NCBI GenBank assembly: GCA_963798275.1
Contig: CAWCTB010000024.1
Span: 62,001 to 126,000, forward strand
From: CAWCTB01 sp963798275
GTDB taxonomy: Bacteria > Acidobacteriota > Terriglobia > Terriglobales > Acidobacteriaceae
DNA length: 64,000 nt
Reading direction: 5' to 3'
The notes beneath the pieces were generated by a model. The model had not been told where the DNA came from and did no database searches. It saw only the letters and a program-made list of their open reading frames with translations. This document shows positions 1-8,616 of the stretch, one piece after another; position 1 is the stretch's first letter; every line of letters begins with the position of its first letter. A program made the position numbers and the translations under genes.

Positions 1-308
1 TGATCGATGGAGCGGGCAGGGTTGTCGGATTCGACGAGAAACGGGCTTCTTCGACCGCGTGTTACGTGAATGTCGGAATCTATATGTTTGCACGGGATGG
101 TGTGTATGACATGCCGGCAGAGCGTGAAGTTTCCCTGGAGCGGGACTTGCTTCCTCTGTGGCTTCGTCCAGGTAAGCACGTGAGAGGCTTCATCCACTCC
201 GGAGAATGTGTAGACATCGGTACCCCGGAGTGTTACCGCAGCGCACAAACTGTTTTGGCCAACGTCGAAGCATATTCGTGCGCCCTCTCCAGCGAGAATC
301 CAATATGA
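1..308 (+). CDS. hddC: D-glycero-D-manno-heptose 1-phosphate guanylyltransferase-like nucleotidyltransferase, C-terminal part
   Basis: The reading frame is open from base 3 to the stop at 306-308, so the gene starts upstream of the window and only about 100 residues are visible. The fragment has the end of a sugar-1-phosphate nucleotidyltransferase: a NVGIYMF strand, SLERDLLP and the VDIGTPECYRSAQ motif that closes HddC-like enzymes. These activate heptose 1-phosphate with GTP in the cytoplasm for glycan assembly. The next gene starts inside its stop codon (ATGA) and gmhA lies one gene further on, which supports a GDP-heptose role. RmlA or ManC-like substrates cannot be excluded from the C-terminus alone. 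Confidence 0.75.
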   Translation, partial: IDGAGRVVGFDEKRASSTACYVNVGIYMFARDGVYDMPAEREVSLERDLLPLWLRPGKHVRGFIHSGECVDIGTPECYRSAQTVLANVEAYSCALSSENPI

Positions 309-1297
309 AGGTAGTCATTACAGGAGCAGCCGGCTTTATCGGCGGATTCCTGGCCCAGCACTGTCTGGATGCAGGTTGCTCCCTCCTGGGGATCGGCATC
401 AGCGAACCAGCAGATCGGGCAGGGGGATCCTTTGAGTTCTGCGACGTTCGGGATGCTGTACGCCTCTCTCACTTACTTTCCGCTTTTAAGCCGGACCGGA
501 TATTTCACTTGGCAGCGCAAAGCTATCCCACTGTCTCGCTCGAACAACCGCGAGAGACCATGGATATCAATGTCGGCGGAACGGTAAACCTGTTTGAGTG
601 TGTCCGCACCTTGACCAGGATGCCGGTTGTGGTTGTCGCCTGTTCGAGCGCGGAATATGGGCCGGTGGCAGCCGCGGATCTACCGGTCCGGGAGGAGCAT
701 CCACTGCGTCCGTTACATCCCTACGGAGTCAGCAAGGTCGCCCAGGACCTGCTCGCCGCGCAATATTTCGCCAACTATAAGATTCCATGCGTGAGGATTC
801 GCATCTTCAATACCACGGGACCGGGCAAGCTGGGAGACGTGTGTTCGGATCTCACCAAAAGAGCGGTGGAGATCGAACTGGGACAGCGGGCACCGTCTCT
901 GATGGTTGGTAATCTGACCAGACGCGCGATCATTGATGTGCGTGATCTGGTAAGAGGACTGTGGCTGGCCGCGGACTGCTGTGCGGCTGGTGATGTCTAT
1001 AATCTGGGCGCGACCCAGGTCTACTCCATCCAAAGCGTCATCGAAGCAATTCAGGCACAGGTGAAGGTCCGCTTTTCAGTACAGGAGGACCCTGCCCTGG
1101 TGCGCGGTTGCGACGAACCCGTGATCGCCGGCGATATCAGCAAGTTCCAACGCTGCAGCGGTTGGACACCCCAGATCGATCTCCTGCGAACCTTGCAGGA
1201 CATGCTCGACTGGTGGAGAAAGCAATTGAGTGCCGCCCTGAGGTCCCAGTGTCCGGCGATAGCAGAAGAACCCACGGAAGTGCGCCTCTTCACTTAG
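305..1297 (+). CDS. NAD(P)-dependent SDR, GDP-4-keto-6-deoxysugar reductase/dehydratase-like
   Basis: This is a 330-aa extended short-chain dehydrogenase. Starting at ATG 305 puts the Rossmann motif TGAAGFIGGFL at residues 5-15; upstream starts would add unrelated sequence. SSAEYG and the catalytic YGVSK pair are present, followed by RIFNTTGPGK and RAIIDVRDLVRGL, which resemble GDP-6-deoxy-D-mannose reductase (Rmd) and the reductases that finish GDP-6-deoxy-heptose. It overlaps the preceding nucleotidyltransferase by 4 bp and gmhA follows 28 bp later. A GDP-heptose-modifying reductase is the likely role (inference); the exact product cannot be read from sequence. Confidence 0.8.
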   Translation: MKVVITGAAGFIGGFLAQHCLDAGCSLLGIGISEPADRAGGSFEFCDVRDAVRLSHLLSAFKPDRIFHLAAQSYPTVSLEQPRETMDINVGGTVNLFECVRTLTRMPVVVVACSSAEYGPVAAADLPVREEHPLRPLHPYGVSKVAQDLLAAQYFANYKIPCVRIRIFNTTGPGKLGDVCSDLTKRAVEIELGQRAPSLMVGNLTRRAIIDVRDLVRGLWLAADCCAAGDVYNLGATQVYSIQSVIEAIQAQVKVRFSVQEDPALVRGCDEPVIAGDISKFQRCSGWTPQIDLLRTLQDMLDWWRKQLSAALRSQCPAIAEEPTEVRLFT

Positions 1298-1325
1298 GTA
1301 GGGGCAGAAAGTCTTTCCCACTGAC

Positions 1326-1958
1326 ATGACCGCCAACATTCTTCGTAACAATCTCGAGTTAAGCCTCGACGTGCATAAACGACTTATCGCATGCGTCCCA
1401 CAACTGACGGCGGCGGCCAATGCGCTGGTGGCGGCGTACGGCGCCGGACATAAGGCTCTCTTCTTCGGCAACGGCGGCAGCGCGGCCGACGCCCAGCATC
1501 TGGCGGCTGAGTTCGTCGGACGTTATTTGCGCGAACGCCATCCCTTGCCGGCACTGGCGCTGAATGCGAACAGCTCGGCGGTGACAGCAATCGGCAACGA
1601 TTATGGATACGACAAGGTCTTCGCGCGGCAACTGGAAGCTCTGGCCGTACCGGGCGACGTGGTCGTAGCGATAAGCACGTCGGGAAATTCTGCCAATGTA
1701 CTGGAAGCTGTGCTGTGTGCGAAAAGGATCGGGCTGTTCACAATCGGGCTCACGGGTGCCTCGGGAGGACGTCTCCGCGGCTTGGTGGATGTGCTCATCG
1801 CTGCACCGTCCGAGCAGACACCACGCATCCAGGAGTGCCACATCCTGATCGGTCACGCCCTGTGCGATGCCGTGGAACAGGCGGTCACAGCCGAACATGG
1901 GGCGATCGTCGCTGCCGCCAACGCCGGTAGGGGCCGGGAACCTAAACTGGCCGTGTAG
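1326..1958 (+). CDS. gmhA: Sedoheptulose 7-phosphate isomerase
   Basis: This 210-aa SIS-domain protein is of normal GmhA length. GmhA converts sedoheptulose 7-phosphate to D-glycero-D-manno-heptose 7-phosphate, the first step of heptose nucleotide synthesis. The phosphosugar-binding signatures FFGNGGSAADAQHLAAEF (about residues 47-64) and ISTSGNSANV (about 116-125) are clear, as is the C-terminal helix with QECHILIGHALCD. Its position between heptose-activation genes and a methyltransferase fits a GDP-heptose branch. DiaA-like SIS proteins are similar but would not be expected in this operon. Confidence 0.9.
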   Translation: MTANILRNNLELSLDVHKRLIACVPQLTAAANALVAAYGAGHKALFFGNGGSAADAQHLAAEFVGRYLRERHPLPALALNANSSAVTAIGNDYGYDKVFARQLEALAVPGDVVVAISTSGNSANVLEAVLCAKRIGLFTIGLTGASGGRLRGLVDVLIAAPSEQTPRIQECHILIGHALCDAVEQAVTAEHGAIVAAANAGRGREPKLAV

Positions 1959-2025
1959 AGGGCCGCGTGCGGAGCACTCAGCGCCATTCGCCGGCGAGGG
2001 AGAGAATCCGGCGCCAGGAACCAGC

Positions 2026-2676
2026 ATGATCGAAGTAAGTGACAGATACTACAAACGAGACTTCTGGGCCGACGAAAATCTGAAGTACCAGCGGCCTCAC
2101 TTCCGGCTGGAAAAGGCGGCGCGACTGGCCAACAGAATTGCCAGCGGTAAGCCGTGCGACCTGCTGGACGTTGGATGCGGACCGGCGACCTTGCAGGGTC
2201 TGCTTCACCCCACCATCCATTACTACGGCATCGACATCGCCATCCAGCAGCCGGCGTCCAACCTGATCGAGATGGACTTTGTTGAAGAGCCCATCAAGTT
2301 TCAGGATCGGAGATTCGACATCATCGTCACCCAGGGCGTATTCGAATATATCGGCAAGGTGCAACGGCGAAAACTGTCGGAAATCCATGACCTGCTCAGC
2401 GCGGACGGCACCTTCGTCGTGACCTATGTTAACTTCGATCACTGGAACCGCAACATTTACCAGCCCTATAACAATGTGCAGTCTTTTAGAGAGTTCCACC
2501 GCAGCCTGAAGGAATTCTTTCGCGTGGATCGGCATTTTCCCACCTCCCACCGCTGGTATCACGACGAACCCCATGGCGGGATCATGTGGGCATTTCAGAA
2601 GCACATCAATCTCAATGTCCCAATCATCAGCCGATTGTTTGGGGTTGAATATTTCTTCATCTGCTCGGCGAAGTAG
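2026..2676 (+). CDS. Class I SAM-dependent methyltransferase
   Basis: A 216-aa protein from ATG 2026, chosen because an AGGA ribosome-binding site lies just upstream and the frame before it is low-quality extension. Motif I (LLDVGCGPATL, about residues 43-53) and the post-I acidic segment (YYGIDIA) identify a Rossmann-fold methyltransferase; FDIIVTQGVFEYIG is the motif IV region. It sits between heptose and 6-deoxyhexose genes, so O-methylation of a glycan sugar is likely. The acceptor is unknown. Confidence 0.8.
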   Translation: MIEVSDRYYKRDFWADENLKYQRPHFRLEKAARLANRIASGKPCDLLDVGCGPATLQGLLHPTIHYYGIDIAIQQPASNLIEMDFVEEPIKFQDRRFDIIVTQGVFEYIGKVQRRKLSEIHDLLSADGTFVVTYVNFDHWNRNIYQPYNNVQSFREFHRSLKEFFRVDRHFPTSHRWYHDEPHGGIMWAFQKHINLNVPIISRLFGVEYFFICSAK

Positions 2677-2774
2677 AGGTAAGTCCGCTGTTGGAGAGGT
2701 CCGCGTCCGCAAGGATGTCGTCGATAACAAGCACGGCAATCTCATTTCCTCCTGCAGCGCCACCGCGTTATCCA

Positions 2775-3311
2775 ATGATCTTCCAAGACACCATCGTGCA
2801 AGGGGTTTGCCAGATCGAAATCGAGCGCAAAGTGGATGAGCGGGGCTTCTTCGCCCGCACTTGGTGCCAACAAGAATTTGAGAAACATGGCCTTAACTCC
2901 AAACTGGTGCAATGCAGCCTGTCGTTTAACACCAGGAAGGGTACGTTGCGCGGAATGCATTACCAGGCCGGCCCTCATGCCGAAGCGAAGCTCGTACGCT
3001 GTACGCGGGGCGCGATCTACGACGTTGTGATTGACTTACGTCCGGAGTCGGACACCTATCAGAAATGGATTGGCGTTGAGCTTGCGGCCGAAAGGCAAAA
3101 CATGATCTACGCGCCCCAGGGATGTGCGCACGGGTTCTTGACCCTGGAGGATGAGACGGAAGTTTTTTATCAGATGTCCCAGGCCTACTGTGCCGAGGCG
3201 GCGCGCGGCGTGCGATGGAATGATCCCACCTTCCAGATTCGCTGGCCGGAGCCAGTTCAAGTGATTTCCGAGCGGGACCGGACATACATGGATTTCGAGC
3301 TGATTCGATGA
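2775..3311 (+). CDS. rfbC: dTDP-4-dehydrorhamnose 3,5-epimerase family protein
   Basis: 178 aa, the usual RmlC length, starting at ATG 2775 (MIFQDTIVQGV). RmlC-type cupins epimerise C3 and C5 of NDP-4-keto-6-deoxyhexoses. DERGFFART, TLRGMHYQ (His 62), KLVRCTRGAIYDVVIDLR and APQGCAHGF with a later Tyr at about 132 match the family active site. No rmlA, rmlB or rmlD neighbour is visible, while a cytidylyltransferase and an SDR are, so the real substrate may be another NDP-sugar. The stop overlaps the next start (ATGA). Confidence 0.85.
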   Translation: MIFQDTIVQGVCQIEIERKVDERGFFARTWCQQEFEKHGLNSKLVQCSLSFNTRKGTLRGMHYQAGPHAEAKLVRCTRGAIYDVVIDLRPESDTYQKWIGVELAAERQNMIYAPQGCAHGFLTLEDETEVFYQMSQAYCAEAARGVRWNDPTFQIRWPEPVQVISERDRTYMDFELIR

Positions 3312-4693
3312 CGCCTTCCACACCCACGGAGCTGACCGATTCCAAGGCATTGGGCCAGGCGATGCACCGCTTCGCAGCCCGTCTCTACCCGATCTGTCGA
3401 AGCATTACCGGGGACGGGATTCGGCGAACGCTGGCGATGATAGCGGAGCATGTTCCTCTGCAGACCTTTGAAGTACCCAGTGGCACTCCGGTCTTCGACT
3501 GGACCGTGCCCAAAGAGTGGAACATTCGAGACGCATACATCGCCGATAGCGACGGAAAGCGGGTCGTGGACTTTCGCCAGTGCAATCTGCACGTGATGAA
3601 CTACAGCGCGCCCGTGCACAGGACAATGCCGTTCCCTGAACTTAGGCCGCACTTGTTCACGATTCCAGAACATCCGGACTGGATCCCTTACCGCACGTCC
3701 TATTACAAAGAAGAATGGGGATTTTGTCTCACACATAACCAGATGCTGGGCTTGAACGACCAGGCTGAGTACGAAGTATGCATCGACTCTTCACTGGCGG
3801 ACGGATCCTTGAGCTATGGCGAATATTACCTGCCGGGACAGACGACCAAGGAGGTCCTGCTCTCCTGTCACGCCTGCCACCCCTCTTTGGCGAACGACAA
3901 CCTGTCAGGCGTAGCCGTTGCCACATTTCTGGCGGAGATACTGTCGAAACAGGACTTGCGCTACTCCTACCGCGTTCTCTTCATTCCAGGGACCATTGGA
4001 GCCATCACGTGGCTGGCAAGCAACAAGGAGAACGTCGGTAGGATCCGCCACGGACTGGTGCTCACCTGCCTCGGCGACAAAGGCGGCTTTCACTACAAGA
4101 AGAGCCGGCAAGGAAATGCTGAGATCGACAGGGCGGTCGCTCAAGTTCTGAAGCAGAAGAACGATGGTGGAGTGGTGATCGACTTTTCTCCCTATGGTTA
4201 TGATGAGCGCCAATACTGCTCCCCAGGGTTCAACCTTCCGGTAGGGTGCCTGATGCGAAGCGTATGGGGAAGTTTCCCCGAATATCACACATCGGCCGAC
4301 AATCTGGAGTTTATCCGTGCTGAGCAGTTGGCTGAATCTGTTCTTACGTGCCTGTCGGTCGTCGAGGTGCTGGAAGACAATCGAACTTACCGGAACCTGA
4401 ATCCCTACTGCGAACCGCAACTTGGCCGCCGAAACCTCTACAGTCCCACCGGTGGCGGTCACACGATCGCGGAAGAAATCAACGCGCGCCTTTGGGTGCT
4501 GAACCAGTCCGATGGAGAACGCTCCCTCCTCGACATTGCCGAACGGTCGGGTATGTCCTTCCCCTTGATTCGCAACGCGGCACACCTGTTGCGGGACAAC
4601 GGATTGCTTGCACCGGTCGACACACCCCTGAAAAGGGACGGGATGGTCGCCGACAAAACATTCTCCGGCGCGCTGGAATCCAGCCCCGCCTGA
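3308..4693 (+). CDS. DUF4910/DUF2172 aminopeptidase-like protein with C-terminal winged helix
   Basis: A 461-aa protein of the family combining DUF4910 and DUF2172 segments with a C-terminal winged-helix domain. The M28-like catalytic core is recognisable by [15 protein letters not shown] (about residues 194-208), [14 protein letters not shown] and PEYHTSADN, which carry probable zinc ligands. Residues about 390-455 form the wHTH ([23 protein letters not shown]). Family members recur in polysaccharide and glycosylation clusters, but I know of no established substrate. Start ATG 3308 overlaps the previous stop, suggesting translational coupling. Confidence 0.8.
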   Translation: MTPSTPTELTDSKALGQAMHRFAARLYPICRSITGDGIRRTLAMIAEHVPLQTFEVPSGTPVFDWTVPKEWNIRDAYIADSDGKRVVDFRQCNLHVMNYSAPVHRTMPFPELRPHLFTIPEHPDWIPYRTSYYKEEWGFCLTHNQMLGLNDQAEYEVCIDSSLADGSLSYGEYYLPGQTTKEVLLSCHACHPSLANDNLSGVAVATFLAEILSKQDLRYSYRVLFIPGTIGAITWLASNKENVGRIRHGLVLTCLGDKGGFHYKKSRQGNAEIDRAVAQVLKQKNDGGVVIDFSPYGYDERQYCSPGFNLPVGCLMRSVWGSFPEYHTSADNLEFIRAEQLAESVLTCLSVVEVLEDNRTYRNLNPYCEPQLGRRNLYSPTGGGHTIAEEINARLWVLNQSDGERSLLDIAERSGMSFPLIRNAAHLLRDNGLLAPVDTPLKRDGMVADKTFSGALESSPA

Positions 4694-4722
4694 TGCTCTA
4701 CCTATCGAGTGCACTGCAAACC

Positions 4723-5775
4723 ATGAAAATACTTTTAACCGGACACAAGGGATACATCGGCGCCGTTGCAGCAGCCATGTTGCGTGCCGCGGGGCATGAG
4801 GTCGAAGGAGTTGACACCGATTTGTTCGCGGGTTGCGACTTCGGCGAGGTTTCCGCGGAGACACCCGAGCTGGGGAAAGATATCCGCGACCTGACCATCG
4901 TGGACCTCGAGGGGTTCGATGCGGTGGTGCATTTGGCCGCGCTGTCCAACGACCCGCTGGGTAATCTCGACGCAAGCCTGACCTATGGCATTAACCACGC
5001 TGCGTCAGTACGTCTGGCGCAATTTGCGAAGGCCGCTGGGGTGAAGCGTTTCGTCTTCTCTTCCTCGTGCAGCACCTATGGCGCGGCGGGAGATGCGTTG
5101 CACGACGAGACTGCACCGCTAAACCCGGTGACTCCATACGGCGAGTCCAAGGTGATGGTCGAGCGCGACATCGCGGCGATGGCTGACAACCAGTTCAGCC
5201 CGACCTACCTTCGCAATGCCACCGCCTATGGAGTATCGCCGCGCCTGCGACTGGACATTGTCTTGAACGATCTGGTGGCGTCGGCTTTCGTGACCGGCAG
5301 GGTTTACATAAAAAGCGATGGTTCGCCGTGGAGGCCGATCGTACACGTCCGCGACATCGTTGCCGCGATTGCCGCCACGCTGGAGGCACCGCGCGAAGCC
5401 GTCTATAACGAAGTCTTCAATGTTGGTCGAAGCGAGGAAAACTATCGCATCCGCGAGCTGGCGGACATTGTGGCGGAGACGGTTCCTGGCTCCCGCGTCG
5501 AATATGCTCCCGATGGAGGCCCTGACAAGCGCTGCTACCGCGTCAATTGCGACAAGATCAGGCGGACGCTACCTGGATTTCTTCCACAGTGGACGGCACG
5601 GCAAGGTGCAGAAGAACTCTATCAGGCATACCGGACCATCGGACTGTGCCGCGACGATCTGGAGTCCGGACGCTACATTCGCATCCGCCAGATCCAACGC
5701 CTGCTGACCGCGGGACAGCTGGATGCGTCGCTGCGCTGGGTCCGTGCGACAGACAGGACCCCGGTGTGCGCGTGA
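4723..5775 (+). CDS. NAD-dependent epimerase/dehydratase (extended SDR)
   Basis: A 350-aa extended SDR acting on a nucleotide sugar. [13 protein letters not shown] at the N-terminus is the cofactor-binding motif; [20 protein letters not shown] and YGESK (catalytic Tyr/Lys) follow. It belongs to the KGYIG group found with sugar C-methyltransferases. ATG 4723 gives a canonical N-terminus. An in-frame ATG at 4693 overlaps the previous stop (TGATG) and would add ten residues; coupling makes it possible. It overlaps a potential GTG start of the next gene. Substrate unassigned. Confidence 0.85.
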   Translation: MKILLTGHKGYIGAVAAAMLRAAGHEVEGVDTDLFAGCDFGEVSAETPELGKDIRDLTIVDLEGFDAVVHLAALSNDPLGNLDASLTYGINHAASVRLAQFAKAAGVKRFVFSSSCSTYGAAGDALHDETAPLNPVTPYGESKVMVERDIAAMADNQFSPTYLRNATAYGVSPRLRLDIVLNDLVASAFVTGRVYIKSDGSPWRPIVHVRDIVAAIAATLEAPREAVYNEVFNVGRSEENYRIRELADIVAETVPGSRVEYAPDGGPDKRCYRVNCDKIRRTLPGFLPQWTARQGAEELYQAYRTIGLCRDDLESGRYIRIRQIQRLLTAGQLDASLRWVRATDRTPVCA

Positions 5776-5798
5776 TTTTTGAGGCAAGAGGCGAAGCG

Positions 5799-7070
5799 AT
5801 GAGTACGATGACAGTGCCGGTTGATGTTGGACAACAGTTGGCCACCAAGCCCTGCCGCTTTTGCGGCAAGGAGTTGGAGCAGACATTTGTCGATCTGGGG
5901 ATGTCCCCGCTCTGCGAGACCTATCCTTCGGCGACCGATCTTAACCGGGGAGAAACCTACTACCCCCTTCATACCTACGTCTGCTCACACTGCTTCCTGG
6001 TCCAGCTGGAAGAGTTTGAAAGTGGAGAGAATATTTTCAGTGATTATGCTTACTTCTCCTCCTATTCCGACTCCTGGCTAAGGCACTGCGAGAAGTACTG
6101 CAACAAAGTGAGCCAGCGCTTCGGTTTGAACCAGAATAGTTTTGTAGCCGAAGTGGCGAGCAATGACGGCTACTTGCTCCAGTATTTCCTCAAACTGGGC
6201 ATACCCGTGCTGGGTATAGAGCCTGCGGCCAACGTCGCCAGGGTATCGATAGAAAAAGGGATTCCTACACTGGTCCGGTTTTTTGGCGCAGATCTGGCGC
6301 GGAGCCTGGCCCTCAATGGGCAGAAGGCGGATCTGCTCGCGGGGAACAACGTCCTGGCGCAGGTCCCGAACTTGAACGACTTTGTCGAGGGGCTGAGGAT
6401 CTTGTTAAAGCCTGAAGGTATTTTGACGCTTGAATTTCCTCATCTTCTACGGCTGATGGAGCGCAACGAATTCGATACCATCTACCACGAACACTACTCC
6501 TACTTCTCGTTGCTTACCACCGTGCGCATCCTGGAGGAGCACGGGCTGCGAGTGTTTGATGTCGAGGAATTAGCTTCGCATGGGGGATCGCTTCGGGTCT
6601 ATGCATGCCGTCTGGAGAACCAGACGCAGCCGGTTCAGCCGAGCGTCGGCAGAGTACTCGAGGAAGAGGAAAAGGCGGGTCTGGACTCGCCGGAGGGCTA
6701 CCAGAGCTTCGGCCAGCAGGTGAAGCAGACGAAGCTGGCCCTGGTTGACTTCCTGATCAAAGCGACAAGAGAAGGCAGATCGGTGGCCGGCTACGGAGCC
6801 CCGGGCAAGAGCGCGACCCTGCTGCACTATTGCGGAATTGGCAAGGACCTGATCCAGTACACCGTGGACCGGAGCCCTCACAAGCAAGGCAGGCTCCTGC
6901 CCGGCAACCACATTCCCATCTATCATCCGGACCGAATCGCGGAAACCAAGCCGGATTATGTCGTCATCCTGCCCTGGAACTTGAAAGAAGAAATCATGCA
7001 GCAACTGCAGTTCATTCGGCAATGGGGCGGCCGCTTCGTCGTACCCATTCCCGAACTTGCTATCTATTGA
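5799..7070 (+). CDS. Sugar C-methyltransferase (TylCIII/NovU type)
   Basis: A 423-aa three-part protein. The N-terminal zinc-binding domain has CRFCG and CSHC pairs (about residues 13-55), the SAM domain has VAEVASNDGYLLQYF (about 110-124), and the C-terminal domain has YHEHYSYFS and AGYGAPGKSATLL. These features define C-methyltransferases that add a branch methyl to NDP-4-keto-deoxysugars. ATG 5799 is preceded by a purine-rich site; GTG 5772 would overlap the previous stop and is the alternative. With the 3,5-epimerase, SDRs and CDP-glucose synthase nearby, a branched deoxysugar product is likely (inference). Confidence 0.85.
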   Translation: MSTMTVPVDVGQQLATKPCRFCGKELEQTFVDLGMSPLCETYPSATDLNRGETYYPLHTYVCSHCFLVQLEEFESGENIFSDYAYFSSYSDSWLRHCEKYCNKVSQRFGLNQNSFVAEVASNDGYLLQYFLKLGIPVLGIEPAANVARVSIEKGIPTLVRFFGADLARSLALNGQKADLLAGNNVLAQVPNLNDFVEGLRILLKPEGILTLEFPHLLRLMERNEFDTIYHEHYSYFSLLTTVRILEEHGLRVFDVEELASHGGSLRVYACRLENQTQPVQPSVGRVLEEEEKAGLDSPEGYQSFGQQVKQTKLALVDFLIKATREGRSVAGYGAPGKSATLLHYCGIGKDLIQYTVDRSPHKQGRLLPGNHIPIYHPDRIAETKPDYVVILPWNLKEEIMQQLQFIRQWGGRFVVPIPELAIY

Positions 7071-7096
7071 GGTAACGCGGGAGAGGAGGTGAAGGG

Positions 7097-7915
7097 ATGA
7101 AGGTAATTCTATTTTGCGGCGGCGCGGGTATGAGATTGCGCGGCTATGCGGATGACGTGCCGAAACCGATGGTGACAATCGGCTCGCGGCCCGTCCTGTG
7201 GCATGTAATGAAGTACTACGCCCATTTTGGACACAAGGACTTCATCCTCTGTCTGGGCTACAAGGGCAACTGCATTAAGGACTACTTTCTCCACTATGAC
7301 GAGTCTGTCTCCAATGACTTTGTGTGGTCGCACGGAGGTAAGAAAATCCAGTTCATGAATCGGGATATCGATGACTGGACGATCACCTTTGTGGAGACAG
7401 GGGCCAATGCCACCATTGGCGAGCGGCTAAAAGCTGTCGAGCCCTACCTGCAGGGGGAGGACGTATTCCTGGCGAACTACGGAGACGGACTGAGCGATGT
7501 CCCGCTTCCCGACATGCTGGAGAAATTTCGCCAGAGTGAGGCCACAGTGTCCCTGCTGCTGGTGCAGCCGACCGCCAGCTTTGACATCGTCTCGGCCGCC
7601 TCGGAGGGCTTCGTCATGGATGTGTGCCCGCTGACGCGCAGTGATATCTGGATCAACGGCGGCTTCTTCATTATGCGGAAGGAGATTTTCCGCTACATCC
7701 AGCCGGGTGACGAGCTGGTGCGTGAACCGTTTCAGCGTCTGATCCGGGAGCGGGCCTTGTTTTCGTATAAGTACACGGGCTTCTGGCAATGCATGGACAC
7801 CTTCAAGGACAAGCAGCGTCTGGAGGAGCTGAACCAGACGTCGGCACCCTGGAAGGTCTGGAATCACGCAGGCACAGTGGCGCGCGCCACCAAGCTGATC
7901 CCGGCCGCCATATGA
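7097..7915 (+). CDS. rfbF: Glucose-1-phosphate cytidylyltransferase
   Basis: 272 aa, close to the usual RfbF length (about 257). The enzyme makes CDP-glucose from glucose 1-phosphate and CTP, entry to CDP-3,6-dideoxyhexoses. The N-terminal FCGGAGMRLR nucleotide-binding loop, PKPMVTIG, the GYKGNCIKDYF segment and NGGFFIM followed by GFWQCMDTFKDK are diagnostic of the CDP-glucose branch. A strong purine-rich ribosome-binding site (GAGAGGAGGTGAAGGG) precedes it, the best in the operon. The expected partner, CDP-glucose 4,6-dehydratase (RfbG), is not in the window. Confidence 0.9.
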   Translation: MKVILFCGGAGMRLRGYADDVPKPMVTIGSRPVLWHVMKYYAHFGHKDFILCLGYKGNCIKDYFLHYDESVSNDFVWSHGGKKIQFMNRDIDDWTITFVETGANATIGERLKAVEPYLQGEDVFLANYGDGLSDVPLPDMLEKFRQSEATVSLLLVQPTASFDIVSAASEGFVMDVCPLTRSDIWINGGFFIMRKEIFRYIQPGDELVREPFQRLIRERALFSYKYTGFWQCMDTFKDKQRLEELNQTSAPWKVWNHAGTVARATKLIPAAI

Positions 7916-8562
7916 TGCAGCTTGGTCTTACGCCGGGGCCTGGCGACCGTTTGCAGATCCTCTGTCTAGGTGCTCACTCCGATGACATCGAAATTGGCTG
8001 TGGTGGGGCGATTCTGGAATTGGCAAAGCGCTATCCAGAGAGCGTCTTCCACTGGGCGGTTTTCAACGCGATCGGCGTGCGGCAAGCCGAGGCACTTCGG
8101 GCAGCCAATCTGTTTGCCGGCAAAGCCCTGAAGGAGCCTTTGCTGAAGGCTTTCCCCGACGGGTTTATGCCTTATGTGGGAGGAGAGATAAAGGCCGTTT
8201 TTGAAGAACTAAAGCAGGCGATATCTCCGGATCTGATCTTCTGCCCATGGCGCCAGGACGCTCACCAGGATCACAGGTTGATCGCAGAACTGACTTGGAA
8301 TACCTTTCGCAACCATCTGATTCTGGAGTACGAGATCCCCAAGTATGATGGCGATCTAGGTCAACCAGGCGTTTTCATCTCCCTAGAACCCGAGATCTAC
8401 CAGAAGAAGGTTCAATATATCACGGATGCATTTCAATCGCAGGCGACCAAGCGGTGGTTTGGCGACAGCACATTTCTTGCGCTCATGCGATTGCGAGGCA
8501 TGGAGTGCAACGCTCCCAGTGGTTATGCCGAGGCCTTTCACTGCCGCAAGCTGGTGCTGTGA
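7912..8562 (+). CDS. PIG-L family LmbE-like deacetylase
   Basis: 216 aa. The AHSDDIEIGCGG motif at residues 21-32 (His 22, Asp 24, Asp 25) and the downstream HQDHRL supply the zinc and catalytic residues of PIG-L/LmbE N-acyl hydrolases. In glycan operons such enzymes usually deacetylate an N-acetyl sugar or its nucleotide form. ATG 7912 overlaps the cytidylyltransferase stop (ATGA), so the two are probably co-translated; ATG 7915 is an equally possible start. Exact substrate unknown. Confidence 0.85.
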   Translation: MMQLGLTPGPGDRLQILCLGAHSDDIEIGCGGAILELAKRYPESVFHWAVFNAIGVRQAEALRAANLFAGKALKEPLLKAFPDGFMPYVGGEIKAVFEELKQAISPDLIFCPWRQDAHQDHRLIAELTWNTFRNHLILEYEIPKYDGDLGQPGVFISLEPEIYQKKVQYITDAFQSQATKRWFGDSTFLALMRLRGMECNAPSGYAEAFHCRKLVL

Positions 8563-8616
8563 ATTGAAAACGCCAGACGAGGTGGCTAAGACCCGCTTCG
8601 GGAGTCTGAAGTCAGG

